Assembly: GCF_009720865.1 (NCBI RefSeq)
Contig: NZ_WNLA01000019.1
Coordinates: forward strand, 87,337-151,336
DNA: 64,000 bases
Origin: Pseudoduganella ginsengisoli
Lineage (GTDB): Bacteria > Pseudomonadota > Gammaproteobacteria > Burkholderiales > Burkholderiaceae_D
Reading direction: 5' to 3'
The notes under the pieces were generated by a model. It was not told the DNA's origin. It made no database searches and was given only the letters and a program-made list of their open reading frames with translations. This document shows positions 16,254 to 23,678 of this stretch, piece after piece. The first letter of the stretch is position 1. The number at the start of each line of letters is the position of its first letter. The translations under genes and the position numbers were made by a program.

Positions 16254-16264
16254 AACTGTTTTCC

Positions 16265-16978
16265 TCAAAGAATTTTTCTCTTGATGTGGCGGGCCATTCC
16301 AACAATGTCTGGATAAATAGTATATTCATCTAAATTTGCCCAGCGTAAAAATTCGCGTGCTTCTGGTTTTGCAGCGCTCGGGAGAATTATTTTTCGAAAA
16401 GAGGTTGATGCTGCAGATTCGAATCCATTCATTACTGATCCTGCAACGGTGAAAACACCTTTTTGAGCTTGCAGTCTATCACTCTGATGGTTAGGTCTAA
16501 TTGCAAGCGGTTTCTCTATTTGAATGGGTCGCTTTTCCCAATAAATGGTTTTATATTCAAAAGATTTATCTTCCGGGACGTTGATTATGTCCTCTCTACC
16601 ACTTAGGCGATTTAGAGCAATAGGGTCAAGTATGAATAATGCACTATCATCTGAATCGCTATAGTCTCCATGAAGAATAAATGCAATTGCAATGCCCATT
16701 ACTGTGCTCCAATCAAGTAGGCGCGTTGGAACCCAATAATGCTGCATGTCAAAAAGAGTTTCCCAGTCACTAGTTCGCCGATCGAATAGTCGCGATGCGG
16801 ACTTTGTGAACTCCAGAAATAATGCTTTCTCTTTCTTTTCCCAATCTTTCTCTCTGGGAAGACTTGGAATAAGTTGCCATTGATGGTTGGAGTGACCTCG
16901 ATACCAAACCTCTGCTGGACTGCCAAGATCAAGTTCGGCAGCTCTTACTTCCTTGAGAAAATTGTCCCAAGCTGACAT
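16265..16978 (-). CDS. FRG domain protein (short)
   Basis: 237 residues. FRG pattern: VWYRGHSNHQWQLIPSLPRE near residue 24 and MQHYWVPTRLLDWSTVMGIA near residue 78, then AIAFILHGDYSD and later RLQAQKGVFTVAG with a C-terminal tail. FRG (named after its Phe-Arg-Gly motif; Tyr-Arg-Gly here) is common in phage-defence and toxin contexts and is thought to act on nucleic acid or NAD-related substrates, not firmly established. It stands immediately before a YfbU gene and 44 bases after the larger FRG gene, on the same strand, as an operon. Confidence 0.85.
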   Translation of the reverse strand: MSAWDNFLKEVRAAELDLGSPAEVWYRGHSNHQWQLIPSLPREKDWEKKEKALFLEFTKSASRLFDRRTSDWETLFDMQHYWVPTRLLDWSTVMGIAIAFILHGDYSDSDDSALFILDPIALNRLSGREDIINVPEDKSFEYKTIYWEKRPIQIEKPLAIRPNHQSDRLQAQKGVFTVAGSVMNGFESAASTSFRKIILPSAAKPEAREFLRWANLDEYTIYPDIVGMARHIKRKIL

Positions 16979-17022
16979 GGATTCTCCATTATTTTAAATA
17001 TGGTTAATTCTATATTTAATAT

Positions 17023-18135
17023 TCAGATTTTTTGTTTGAAATTCATTTCATGTTTCATCATTGTGCAAACCCCGTCGAGACCAGGAAACATCGAAGCAGC
17101 AGATAAGCCCATAAAATACAAATCTTCTAGAGCCTCTACGGCGCTTGAAATTGGAATATCCACGGCCGTCAATAACTCTATTTTGGTAACCTTTTCGGCT
17201 TCGCATAAAAATGCTTCAAGATCTACAATGTTTGTAAGCAAAAATCTTCCTTGCTGGGCAAGTAGCCGTGGATTTTTCCGAGGAGCTATATTAAGGTACG
17301 AAGCATGTTTTCCTGGTGCTGTTAGTGAAACTATCGGTGATGCTATTGATGAAAGGGCTCGGCTAAGGGAATAAACTCGAACATGGGTTGAATTTGGGCG
17401 AGTCGAGAGGTTCGCTAATGCATCAGAAAATGCAAAAAAAGCCGCAACGTAGGGGGATGCTGTCCAGTCAAGCAATGGCGTCGGGAGGCCATGATGCTGA
17501 GCGAGTCCTACAGCAACTGAAAAATCGTCTGGATCTCCTCTAGTAAAACGCATGTCCAGAATATTTTCCGCAAATCCTTGAAATCTGGGCATAGTTTCAT
17601 AGCAAAAGCGTTCAGATCTAGAGCGTCCAGCACGGTGAAGTGTAGACGACAAGGTAAATGTATTACTTCCATGGCCTCGAAAATCGACGAAATTTCCTTC
17701 TGCGCGTTTTTCGCTTGCCCAAGATTTGAACGCGGACCAATTCCGGAGTTTGCGCGCCTTAACCTTCATTGGTTTCTTGATGAAAAATTCTACTTTTCCG
17801 CCTTCATTTGATTCGTGCCCCCAAGTTCCAACTAAGGAATTCTTATGTAGCTTTAGCTCTGATGAAACCTTTACTAATTGATCATAATTTTCCAGTCTCG
17901 GCGGGGCAAAAAGCCCACCACCATTATCCGGAACGTAAAACATTAATGGAGTGAGTCGGATTGTATTTGAGTTAACTTCAAATATTCTCATCAAAATGCC
18001 AGCTGATTTTTGCATATTTGAACCGCACCATTGAATCATCACTTCGTCCGGACGATCCAAGTCCCGACAAAAAATTGCTTCCAAGCGTTCCCCCATGCTT
18101 TCAATATGCCCAAACATTTGAATAGGAAGTTCCAT
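17023..18135 (-). CDS. FRG domain protein (long, with N-terminal extension)
   Basis: 370 residues. The N-terminal ~130 residues are an unassigned beta-rich domain (MIQWCGSNMQKSAGILMRIF, RLTPLMFYVPDNGGG, LVGTWGHESNEGGKVEFF), possibly a ligand or substrate-recognition module. The C-terminal ~240 are FRG: FVDFRGHGSNTFTLSSTLHR, GLAQHHGLPTPLLDWTASPY, VAAFFAFSDAL, and ARKNPRLLAQQGRFLLTN. It is the first gene of the minus-strand island block, transcribed away from the oriT at 18.5 kb. AT-rich codon use stands out against the flanks. Probable defence gene by context; reaction unknown. Confidence 0.85.
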   Translation of the reverse strand: MELPIQMFGHIESMGERLEAIFCRDLDRPDEVMIQWCGSNMQKSAGILMRIFEVNSNTIRLTPLMFYVPDNGGGLFAPPRLENYDQLVKVSSELKLHKNSLVGTWGHESNEGGKVEFFIKKPMKVKARKLRNWSAFKSWASEKRAEGNFVDFRGHGSNTFTLSSTLHRAGRSRSERFCYETMPRFQGFAENILDMRFTRGDPDDFSVAVGLAQHHGLPTPLLDWTASPYVAAFFAFSDALANLSTRPNSTHVRVYSLSRALSSIASPIVSLTAPGKHASYLNIAPRKNPRLLAQQGRFLLTNIVDLEAFLCEAEKVTKIELLTAVDIPISSAVEALEDLYFMGLSAASMFPGLDGVCTMMKHEMNFKQKI

Positions 18136-18455
18136 GGGAGTACGCCTCGTAGTTGTCGTTGAGTTCTGGCAATATTGCCACGCTTTCGGACGGATTCATA
18201 GTTTTGCTGGACGTAAGTTAATTTTCTCGTTGATCCTCGCGGTATCTCCATGGCAATCTCTGCGCGCGTTGATGCAGAGTGCAGTAACGCGTCTTTTCGC
18301 AAAAAGCACTCCTCATGCCTCGGCTACCGCAGGTAAACGGAAGAATTTTTTGGTGGCATCCAAAGTTGCTTCTGCAGTTCTTGAAAAAAATTTGCAAAAT
18401 GGAAAGATGTGCTTGAAATGATTCGTCGGGTATATTTTCGTTGAGCACCGCAGGT

Positions 18456-18530
18456 GCGAATAAGCAGGAGGTGAAGTTAGCTAACCGCAGGTTAGCTAAC
18501 TTCACCTATCCTGCCCGCATTCGCAGAGTT
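18456..18530 (+). other. oriT: IncP/RK2-type origin of transfer (oriT)
   Basis: A perfect inverted repeat, aggtgaagttagctaacc at 18469-18486 and its complement at 18490-18507 with a 3-base loop, leads into ttcacctatcctgcccg. The string CTTCACCTATCCTG-CCCG is the RK2/RP4 nick region known from the literature; the predicted nic is between 18513 and 18514. The outer part gaataag (18458-18464) followed by gtgaag also matches the order seen in RK2. The inner arms differ from RK2, as in other IncP-like oriTs. A TraK-like gene follows at 18819, matching the RK2 order oriT-traK. Confidence 0.9.
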
Positions 18531-18676
18531 CTTACGCCAAGACAGAAAGTCATCCCGGCCTCGGTTTGTCGTCTGTTGCACATCAAGTCGAACCCGAAAC
18601 CATGGATAACACTACTGAGAGGGCAGCAGTCGCCCAACAGTCGGCCATTAGTTGTCCATTAGTCCTCCATTGATCC

Positions 18677-18688
18677 GGTTAGCTAACC
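18677..18688. repeat. Recurring palindrome ggttagctaacc between oriT and traK
   Basis: The 12-base palindrome repeats the inner arms of the oriT inverted repeat (18475-18486 and 18490-18500). It sits in a region of short repeats (ccattagt motifs near 18644-18662) before the TraK-like gene. It may bind a relaxosome or regulatory protein. Confidence 0.5.
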
Positions 18689-18818
18689 CAGTTGACAACT
18701 AATTGGGAATTAGTCCACGAACAGTCCGCACTGCGACCGCGATTCAGCCGGTTCTGCGTCGCAATCGGGGCGCAACCGCTCATCGATCGGGCTTCAAACG
18801 CATAGGAGTATTGATGCC

Positions 18819-19217
18819 ATGGCGAAAAATTATGTAAGCCAACTTGGGGAATGGGTTGCTTCGCAGCCAGCAACTCAGAAAGCAAAAAATCTGACGGCCT
18901 TTCTTGCCGTGCGCGACGATGTGCGCGATGCGCTCAATGCGGCGTACTCCGTTAAGACGGTATGGGCACACCTGTATGAGTCCAAGCGCATCGACATCAA
19001 GTACGATGCCTTCCTTGGTTACGTTCATCGTTACCTGCAGAAGTCAGGGCAGCAATCGGAAAGTTCGGATTCGCAGCAATCTGGCGCGGCAGGGGCAGGT
19101 GCTGGTTTCCGTGGGAAACCTGCGGGGCCTGCGTCGCGGTCAGAGCCAAGGAAGTTGTCAGTCGATATGCCTGGCTTTGTGTTCAACCCGATTCCTAACA
19201 AAGATGAATTGCTTTAG
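18819..19217 (+). CDS. traK: TraK-like oriT-binding protein (DUF5338 type)
   Basis: 132 residues, aggag ribosome site. It starts MAKNYVSQLGEWVASQPATQ and has the conserved core NLTAFLAVRDDVRDALNAAY, SVKTVWAHLYESKRIDIKYD and AFLGYVHRYLQKSG, which is the pattern of IncP plasmid TraK. TraK binds the region beside oriT, wraps the DNA and helps relaxosome assembly. The C-terminal ~50 residues are Ser/Gly/Pro-rich and variable. No TraI relaxase, TraJ or mating-pair genes occur in the window, so transfer would depend on a helper element. Sits 305 bases right of the predicted nick. Confidence 0.87.
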   Translation: MAKNYVSQLGEWVASQPATQKAKNLTAFLAVRDDVRDALNAAYSVKTVWAHLYESKRIDIKYDAFLGYVHRYLQKSGQQSESSDSQQSGAAGAGAGFRGKPAGPASRSEPRKLSVDMPGFVFNPIPNKDELL

Positions 19218-19364
19218 CGGGCTGCCGATTATTCCATTGAACAGCATCTCTTGAGATAGGGCCAATCGACAAATTTTCGCAACCTTACGATGGGTATGCC
19301 GAACTCGTGTCCGGGGCCGGCTTCCATTCAGTTGTCAAAATTCCCATTGTCGAAAGGAGTGCCC

Positions 19365-20132
19365 ATGTCCGCACATGCAGGCAGTAAATCCAACGCCCAG
19401 CACAAATCAGGATTCGACCGCGGGAAAGACACCATTGATGCAGCGCTGACCGACCGGCGCTGGCATGAATACGATTGCGATATCCAGCAGGTTGTTAATG
19501 AATTCAATCGCCATCTGGCCGGTACCGCAGGCTTTCACTCGCTTGACTGGCGGATTATTAAAGCCATGATCTGGACGGAAACATGCGGCCCGACAAATCC
19601 GGCATGGCGCAGCAACCCGATGCAGATTGGCAACCCCGGCGATCCAGGCTTACGGGCTCTGCTGTTCGGGAATGAAGGCGGCGATTTGGTCTTGCCGCCG
19701 GATGTCAGGAAAAGACTCATCGGCACGACGATTCGGGGAAATCCAGTCATGAACATGCGTGCCGGTGTCGGCTACCTGCTGATGCGGCTGGCGCATTATC
19801 GGATCGGGACAGTACAAGACCCCGCCGATTCCAACGTATATACACTGGAAGTCCGGCGCGGCGACACCTATGCGACGCTGGCGCGGGCAAACGGTACCAC
19901 CGTTGATACTCTGAAAAACCTTAACCGTGGCGCCGCGCCACTGGGCCAGGGACAGACTTTGCGTTATCAGAAAGCATCGACAGGAAAAATGATTGCCAGT
20001 TGGGACCTGCCGACTTCGCAGCGCATTGCCATCCGTTACAACGTAGGCGATGCGGAATATGCGGCCAAGCTCGATTACTGCATGTCGGTGATCAGGAAAA
20101 GCCTTTCTGAAAGTGCGGCATGCGCGGCCTGA
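19365..20132 (+). CDS. Lysozyme/transglycosylase-like effector with LysM domain, likely T6SS
   Basis: 255 residues from the ATG at 19365 (aaaggag before it); no signal peptide. Residues ~55-150 look like a lysozyme/SLT fold: LDWRIIKAMIWTETCGPTNP puts a candidate catalytic Glu at 72, followed by SNPMQIGNPGDPGLRALLFG and NMRAGVGYLLMRLAHYRIG. Residues ~158-203 form a LysM peptidoglycan-binding domain (YTLEVRRGDTYATLARANGT, TVDTLKNLNRG). The next gene, overlapping by 13 bases, makes an exported immunity-like protein. A cell-wall enzyme without Sec signal plus an exported partner is the pattern of a periplasm-targeting T6SS effector. Delivery is inferred. Confidence 0.8.
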   Translation: MSAHAGSKSNAQHKSGFDRGKDTIDAALTDRRWHEYDCDIQQVVNEFNRHLAGTAGFHSLDWRIIKAMIWTETCGPTNPAWRSNPMQIGNPGDPGLRALLFGNEGGDLVLPPDVRKRLIGTTIRGNPVMNMRAGVGYLLMRLAHYRIGTVQDPADSNVYTLEVRRGDTYATLARANGTTVDTLKNLNRGAAPLGQGQTLRYQKASTGKMIASWDLPTSQRIAIRYNVGDAEYAAKLDYCMSVIRKSLSESAACAA

Positions 20133-20548
20133 TCTGTACCGCAGCCATCACGCTTGTTTGCGTGGCACCTGCTATTCAGGCGCATACTGAAAAACTCACT
20201 GGAACTTTTACGGGGACGGGAAGGGCCTGTTTTGGCAAGCTGGTCGTGCATGCGAAAACCATTTCGTGGTCAACGACATTTAGCCGCTGCGAGTCGCTGC
20301 CGTATGAGCTCATAGAGCAAACCACGGACGCCGATGTTGATCGCTATTCGTTCAAGTTCACGCGGTATTCGCCGCAATGCCGCTATCGCTACATTACGGT
20401 CACTCACCGCGGGGCAAGTGGTACGGACATTGGCTGGGACGTTATTGGATACGGCAGCGAGCAAAGCTATCTTGCCGATAAGGCCAACGGCTATACGGCG
20501 AATGCGCCGGACACGATGGCGTGCTACCTGATCCGCGAATCAAAGTAG
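20120..20548 (+). CDS. Periplasmic immunity-like protein, copy B
   Basis: 142 residues, signal peptide (TAAITLVCVAPAIQAHT) and the same mature domain as copy A at 13470: GTFTGTGRACFGKLVVHAK, FSRCESLPYELIEQTTDADV, QCRYRYITVTHRGASG, ACYLIRES. Its ATG lies inside the last codons of the transglycosylase gene, so the two are co-translated. This gives the best evidence that the family is an immunity factor for that cell-wall enzyme. No named family is known to me. The mature parts of A and B differ at about 10 of 111 positions. Confidence 0.82.
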   Translation: MRGLICTAAITLVCVAPAIQAHTEKLTGTFTGTGRACFGKLVVHAKTISWSTTFSRCESLPYELIEQTTDADVDRYSFKFTRYSPQCRYRYITVTHRGASGTDIGWDVIGYGSEQSYLADKANGYTANAPDTMACYLIRESK

Positions 20549-20652
20549 AAAGCGCCGTGCTGCACGTTTGAAGTGGGGCGGTGCCGTATATCACTCGCCT
20601 TTCATCGGACGTGGGCGTTGGGGCATTTTGCTGGCCTGGATGCTGCCGTAAA

Positions 20653-20897
20653 CCGAAGTGGTGAAAGAACGCGCGCCCTCGGCGCGCGGCGCTGTTGATT
20701 TGCCGCTGCGCGGCAAATCAACAGCAAATGGGCGATTCGGTCGCGTCCCGCGACCGCGCGACCGCCAGCAGGCGGATCGCTTTCGAATCCCCCGCGCAAG
20801 GCCCGCAGGGGCCTTGCTTCTCTCCGCCAGGCCCAAAACGAAAAAGCCGCCCAGTGGGCGGCTTCCTCATTTTGTTCCTGGCGGAGAGAGGGGGATT
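20653..20897. repeat. Direct repeat B: tRNA-Ser downstream region
   Basis: Counterpart of repeat A (13937-14168). It includes a perfect 16-base-pair hairpin, gctgttgatttgccgc-tgc-complement. At 20782-20829 it carries an inverted stretch like the tRNA-Ser 3' end (ttcgaatccccc ... tctctccgcca) with a 25-base insertion that itself contains a hairpin. Then come the tRNA terminator and the first bases of the true tRNA 3' end. A and B bracket the island. Confidence 0.85.
20841..20862 (-). terminator. Rho-independent terminator of tRNA-Ser
   Basis: On the minus strand gccgccc-act-gggcggc is followed by five T, 17 bases after the tRNA 3' end. Confidence 0.85.
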
Positions 20898-20969
20898 CGA
20901 ACCCCCGATAGGCTATGAACCTATACACGCTTTCCAGGCGTGCGACTTAAACCACTCATCCATCTCTCC
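20879..20969 (-). tRNA. tRNA-Ser (anticodon GGA)
   Basis: The minus strand reads ggagagatggatgagtgg at the 5' end, the anticodon arm cacgc-ctggaaa-gcgtg (anticodon GGA), a long variable arm (tataggttcatagcctatc), the T arm gggggttcgaatccccc and the acceptor end ctctccgcca. Acceptor pairs ggagaga/tctctcc are complete and CCA is encoded. It has the class II length of 91 bases. It marks the right edge of the composite island and is a typical integration target. Confidence 0.97.
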
Positions 20970-21002
20970 TTCATCTCGCAGGCTCGCTGCAAGAGAGGCC
21001 GC

Positions 21003-21031
21003 ATTGTAGCAAAGATTCTGAAAAGTACCAA
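21003..21031 (-). promoter_or_regulatory. Sigma-70-type promoter of tRNA-Ser
   Basis: On the minus strand TTGGTA (21026-21031), a 17-base spacer and TACAAT (21003-21008) lie about 34 bases before the tRNA 5' end. Confidence 0.6.
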
Positions 21032-21139
21032 TATTTTTTGTCGCCATTGTTGTGGCTTCCCAGAAGTCGCGGGCAGCAAACGTGCGGTCACCTTGCTAAT
21101 ATTGTCTACAAGGAAACTCCAACGCTTAGCGCGATCGTT

Positions 21140-21658
21140 ATGGATACGTCTCCACCGAAACGGCGCCAGTTAAGCCTCTACCTGCCAGCAGGCGCTGCTG
21201 AAAGCGTAGAGGCAATTCGCCGGATAGCCGACCCTGTGCAACATGGTTTGATTCCCGCACACGTCACCCTATGCCGGGAAGATGAGCTGACCGATCTGCC
21301 GGCAATCCGTGCACGGCTGCGCAACGGTACGCAGGCGCCGCTGACGCTGGCCTTTGGCAAAGCCGAGCCATTTTCCAGTCATGGCGTGCTGCTGCAATGC
21401 GTGGAGGGGCAGGGTGCTTTGCAAGAGTTAAGAAAATATGTACTGGCTTCGGACGAAGTTCGAGTGCAGCAGGCGCACATCACACTGGCGCATCCGCGCA
21501 ATCCCCAAGCTATTCCGGATGCATTGGCCAGAGCGTACACGTTGCCGGAACGGCTGACGTTCGTTCTGCCGGAAATTCGCCTGATCGAGCAGCAGGACGG
21601 CGGACGCTGGCAAACGCTGGAGTCGTTTCCCCTGCAGTGGCAGGCATTGTCCATATGA
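21140..21658 (+). CDS. 2'-5' RNA ligase-like / 2H phosphoesterase superfamily protein
   Basis: 172 residues starting at the ATG at 21140; the upstream extension is a shadow of the tRNA region. Two HxT-type motifs define the 2H fold: HVTLC (about residue 46) and HITLAHPRN (about residue 117). Such enzymes cut or join 2',3'-cyclic phosphate ends of RNA, or hydrolyse cyclic ADP-ribose phosphates. The spacing of the two histidine motifs is normal. It stands alone, convergent with acpH 10 bases beyond its end. Its substrate cannot be read from the sequence. Confidence 0.85.
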   Translation: MDTSPPKRRQLSLYLPAGAAESVEAIRRIADPVQHGLIPAHVTLCREDELTDLPAIRARLRNGTQAPLTLAFGKAEPFSSHGVLLQCVEGQGALQELRKYVLASDEVRVQQAHITLAHPRNPQAIPDALARAYTLPERLTFVLPEIRLIEQQDGGRWQTLESFPLQWQALSI

Positions 21659-21668
21659 AGAAAATGCC

Positions 21669-22271
21669 TTAGGAATATGCGCCCACCATGGCGGCACGCC
21701 GTTCTTCCGCAAAGCGCATCAAATCCGGAAAGAATTGTTCAAACCCCTGCGTCAGCACCGCATAGTGCTCGCGCACATCCGCAATCCCTTCACGCATGTG
21801 CGCGCCATTCCTGCTCAGCCTTTGCGAAATCCGTTCAATGGCTTTTTCCACGGCGGCGAAATCTTCATACGCGTTGAGCCAGTTCAGCTCCACCATATGC
21901 GGCGCCATGGCGCGTAAGCGGTCCGGCAGCAGCGCGTGATGCTCGGCAAGCGCGGCATAAAAACGGTCCAGCATGGCTTGGCGCGGTTCGTCGCACCAGC
22001 GCTGCCATTGCAGGCTCAATACATGGTCGTAAAACACGTCCAGCAAAATGCCCGCATAGCGCCGCCGGCCTTCCGGGAACAGTTCCGCCGACGCCTTGAC
22101 TGCCGGGTGGCTGTCCGTGTAGCTGTCGATGTAGCGGTGCAGCTGGATTTCACGTGCGACGTCGGGCGGATAGCGGCCCGTGACGTCGGCTTTTACGAAG
22201 TCGCCCATGATGCCGCCCACCATGGCGGCGCCGTTGTGGCGGGCGAGGAAGATATGGGCGAGGTAATTCAT
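21669..22271 (-). CDS. acpH: Acyl carrier protein phosphodiesterase (AcpH, DUF479)
   Basis: 200 residues from the ATG at 22271. Family pattern: MNYLAHIFLARHNGAAMVGG, IMGDFVKADVTGRYPPDVAR, IQLHRYIDSYTDSHPAVKAS, and YAGILLDVFYDHVLSLQW, with the conserved His/Asp residues for metal binding. It removes the 4'-phosphopantetheine arm from acyl carrier protein in the cytoplasm. Its start overlaps the stop of the glyoxalase-like gene by one base (TGATG), so the two are translationally coupled. Confidence 0.9.
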   Translation of the reverse strand: MNYLAHIFLARHNGAAMVGGIMGDFVKADVTGRYPPDVAREIQLHRYIDSYTDSHPAVKASAELFPEGRRRYAGILLDVFYDHVLSLQWQRWCDEPRQAMLDRFYAALAEHHALLPDRLRAMAPHMVELNWLNAYEDFAAVEKAIERISQRLSRNGAHMREGIADVREHYAVLTQGFEQFFPDLMRFAEERRAAMVGAYS

Positions 22272-22696
22272 CAGCGCATGGCACGCAGCGCCACAGGATG
22301 GCCCGGGCGCAGTTGCAGCAAGTCCCACAGGTTGCCGTACAAGTCTTCGAAGACTGCCACGGTGCCGTAATCCTCTTCCTTCGGCTCCCGGATAAAAGTG
22401 ACGCCGTTGGTGCGCAGGCGTTCATAGTCGCGCCAGAAGTCGTCCGTATTCAAGAACAGGAAAACCCGGCCACCGGCCTGGTTGCCGACGAACGGCTGCT
22501 GCTCCGGCTTCGATGCCTTGGCCAGCAGCAGGGTCGTGCCGGTGCCGCCGGGCGGCGCCACGACCACCCAGCGCTTGTCCTGGGCTGGCTGATACGTGTC
22601 GTCCACCAGTTCAAACCCCAGCTTGCCGACGTAGAATGCGATGGCTTCATCGTAGTCCCGCACTACGAGCGCAATGTGGACGATGGCTTGTTTCAT
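22271..22696 (-). CDS. VOC family (glyoxalase/bleomycin-resistance-like) protein
   Basis: 141 residues with the vicinal oxygen chelate fold: IVHIALVVRDYDEAIAFYVG (first beta-alpha-beta unit), FELVDDTY, RWVVVAPPGG, and a second unit with FLNTDDFWRDYERLRTNGV and EEDYGTVAVFEDLYGNLWDL. Metal-ligand positions are His7 and the late Glu in VFEDLYGN. Substrate unknown; family members include lyases and antibiotic-binding proteins. It is the first gene of a pair with acpH and is divergent from the metallophosphoesterase gene. Confidence 0.88.
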   Translation of the reverse strand: MKQAIVHIALVVRDYDEAIAFYVGKLGFELVDDTYQPAQDKRWVVVAPPGGTGTTLLLAKASKPEQQPFVGNQAGGRVFLFLNTDDFWRDYERLRTNGVTFIREPKEEDYGTVAVFEDLYGNLWDLLQLRPGHPVALRAMR

Positions 22697-22809
22697 GACT
22701 TTTCCTTGATTGGCTGGCCGACGCCTGCCATTGTAAAAGCTTCCCGCAAGCGGCGCAGTTTTCCACTGTTTGCTACGATGGCGTTCTCACTACTGCAGAA
22801 AGGAATCCC

Positions 22810-23556
22810 ATGCGGATCGCTGCCTTGTCCGATATCCACGGTAACCTGTGGGCGCTGGAAGCCGTCCTGGCTGACATTGCGCGGCGCGGGGCGGATTTGA
22901 TCGTCAATTTGGGCGATATCGTGTCCGGGCCGTTGCTCCCGGGCGAAACGGCGGACCGGCTGATGGCGCTGGCGCTGCCTACCGTTGCAGGCAACCATGA
23001 GCGGCAAGTGTTGACGCAGGCGCCGGAACGCATGGGGCCATCCGACCTGTATGCGCACCAGCAGCTGACGCAGAAACAGCGCGCGTGGCTGGCCGGTTTG
23101 CCAGGGACATTGCGCTTGAATGACGACGTGCAGATGGTGCATGGAACGCCGCGCAGTGACGTCACGTATTGGCTGGAGAGCGTGACTGCGCCACAGGGGA
23201 TGCGGCCGGCCACATATGAGGAAGTGGCAGAGCGGGCAGCGGGCGCGGCGGCGCCGCTGGTGCTGTGCGGGCATACGCACGTGCCGCGAGCGGTGCAGCT
23301 CGACGATGGCCGGCTGATTGTCAATCCGGGCAGTGTCGGGTTGCAGGCGTATGACGACGACAGGCCCTATCCGCACCAGGTGGAAAATGGGACGCCGCAT
23401 GCGCGGTATGCGTTGCTGGAAAAGCAGGCGCACGGGTGGCAGGTGGAGTTGCTGGCGGTGCCGTATGACTGGCGCGAGGCGGCGGAACTGGCGGCGCGCA
23501 ATGGGCGGCCGGATTGGGAAATTGCTTTGCGGACGGGGAGGATGACGTCCCGGTAG
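22810..23556 (+). CDS. Metallophosphoesterase (YfcE/DR1281-like)
   Basis: 248 residues; aggaat ribosome site. All calcineurin-type metal motifs are present: LSDIHGNLWALEAVL (DxH), VNLGDIVSGPLLPG (GDxxxxG), VAGNHERQV (GNHE), and LCGHTHVPRAVQLDDG (GHxH) with VNPGSVGLQ. A two-metal site of this kind hydrolyses phosphodiesters or phosphoproteins. The length (~250) is the normal one for the YfcE group. A dispersed palindromic element begins 28 bases after the stop. Confidence 0.9.
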   Translation: MRIAALSDIHGNLWALEAVLADIARRGADLIVNLGDIVSGPLLPGETADRLMALALPTVAGNHERQVLTQAPERMGPSDLYAHQQLTQKQRAWLAGLPGTLRLNDDVQMVHGTPRSDVTYWLESVTAPQGMRPATYEEVAERAAGAAAPLVLCGHTHVPRAVQLDDGRLIVNPGSVGLQAYDDDRPYPHQVENGTPHARYALLEKQAHGWQVELLAVPYDWREAAELAARNGRPDWEIALRTGRMTSR

Positions 23557-23583
23557 TGCAACCGGAGATTGTTGCTCCGAATG

Positions 23584-23673
23584 GTAGGGCGGGTTCCACG
23601 AACCCGCCTGCTTGCTTTAACGCGGCGCATGCAAGGCGGGTTTGACTCGGCGTCCCCGTAAAACCCGCCCTAC
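23584..23673. repeat. Dispersed palindromic (REP-like) element
   Basis: The 90-base unit begins gtagggcgggtt and ends aaacccgccctac; inside is a second hairpin ggcgggtt-ccacg-aacccgcc. It lies between the convergent metallophosphoesterase and hydrolase genes. One half recurs at 45735-45777 (ttttacggggacgccgag and complement), so it is a dispersed repeat of this genome. Confidence 0.75.
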
Positions 23674-23678
23674 GAATG

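Noticed and set aside
14169..20119. Integrase or transposase of the island
   Set aside because: I looked for tyrosine/serine recombinase and DDE motifs in all frames and saw none in the window.
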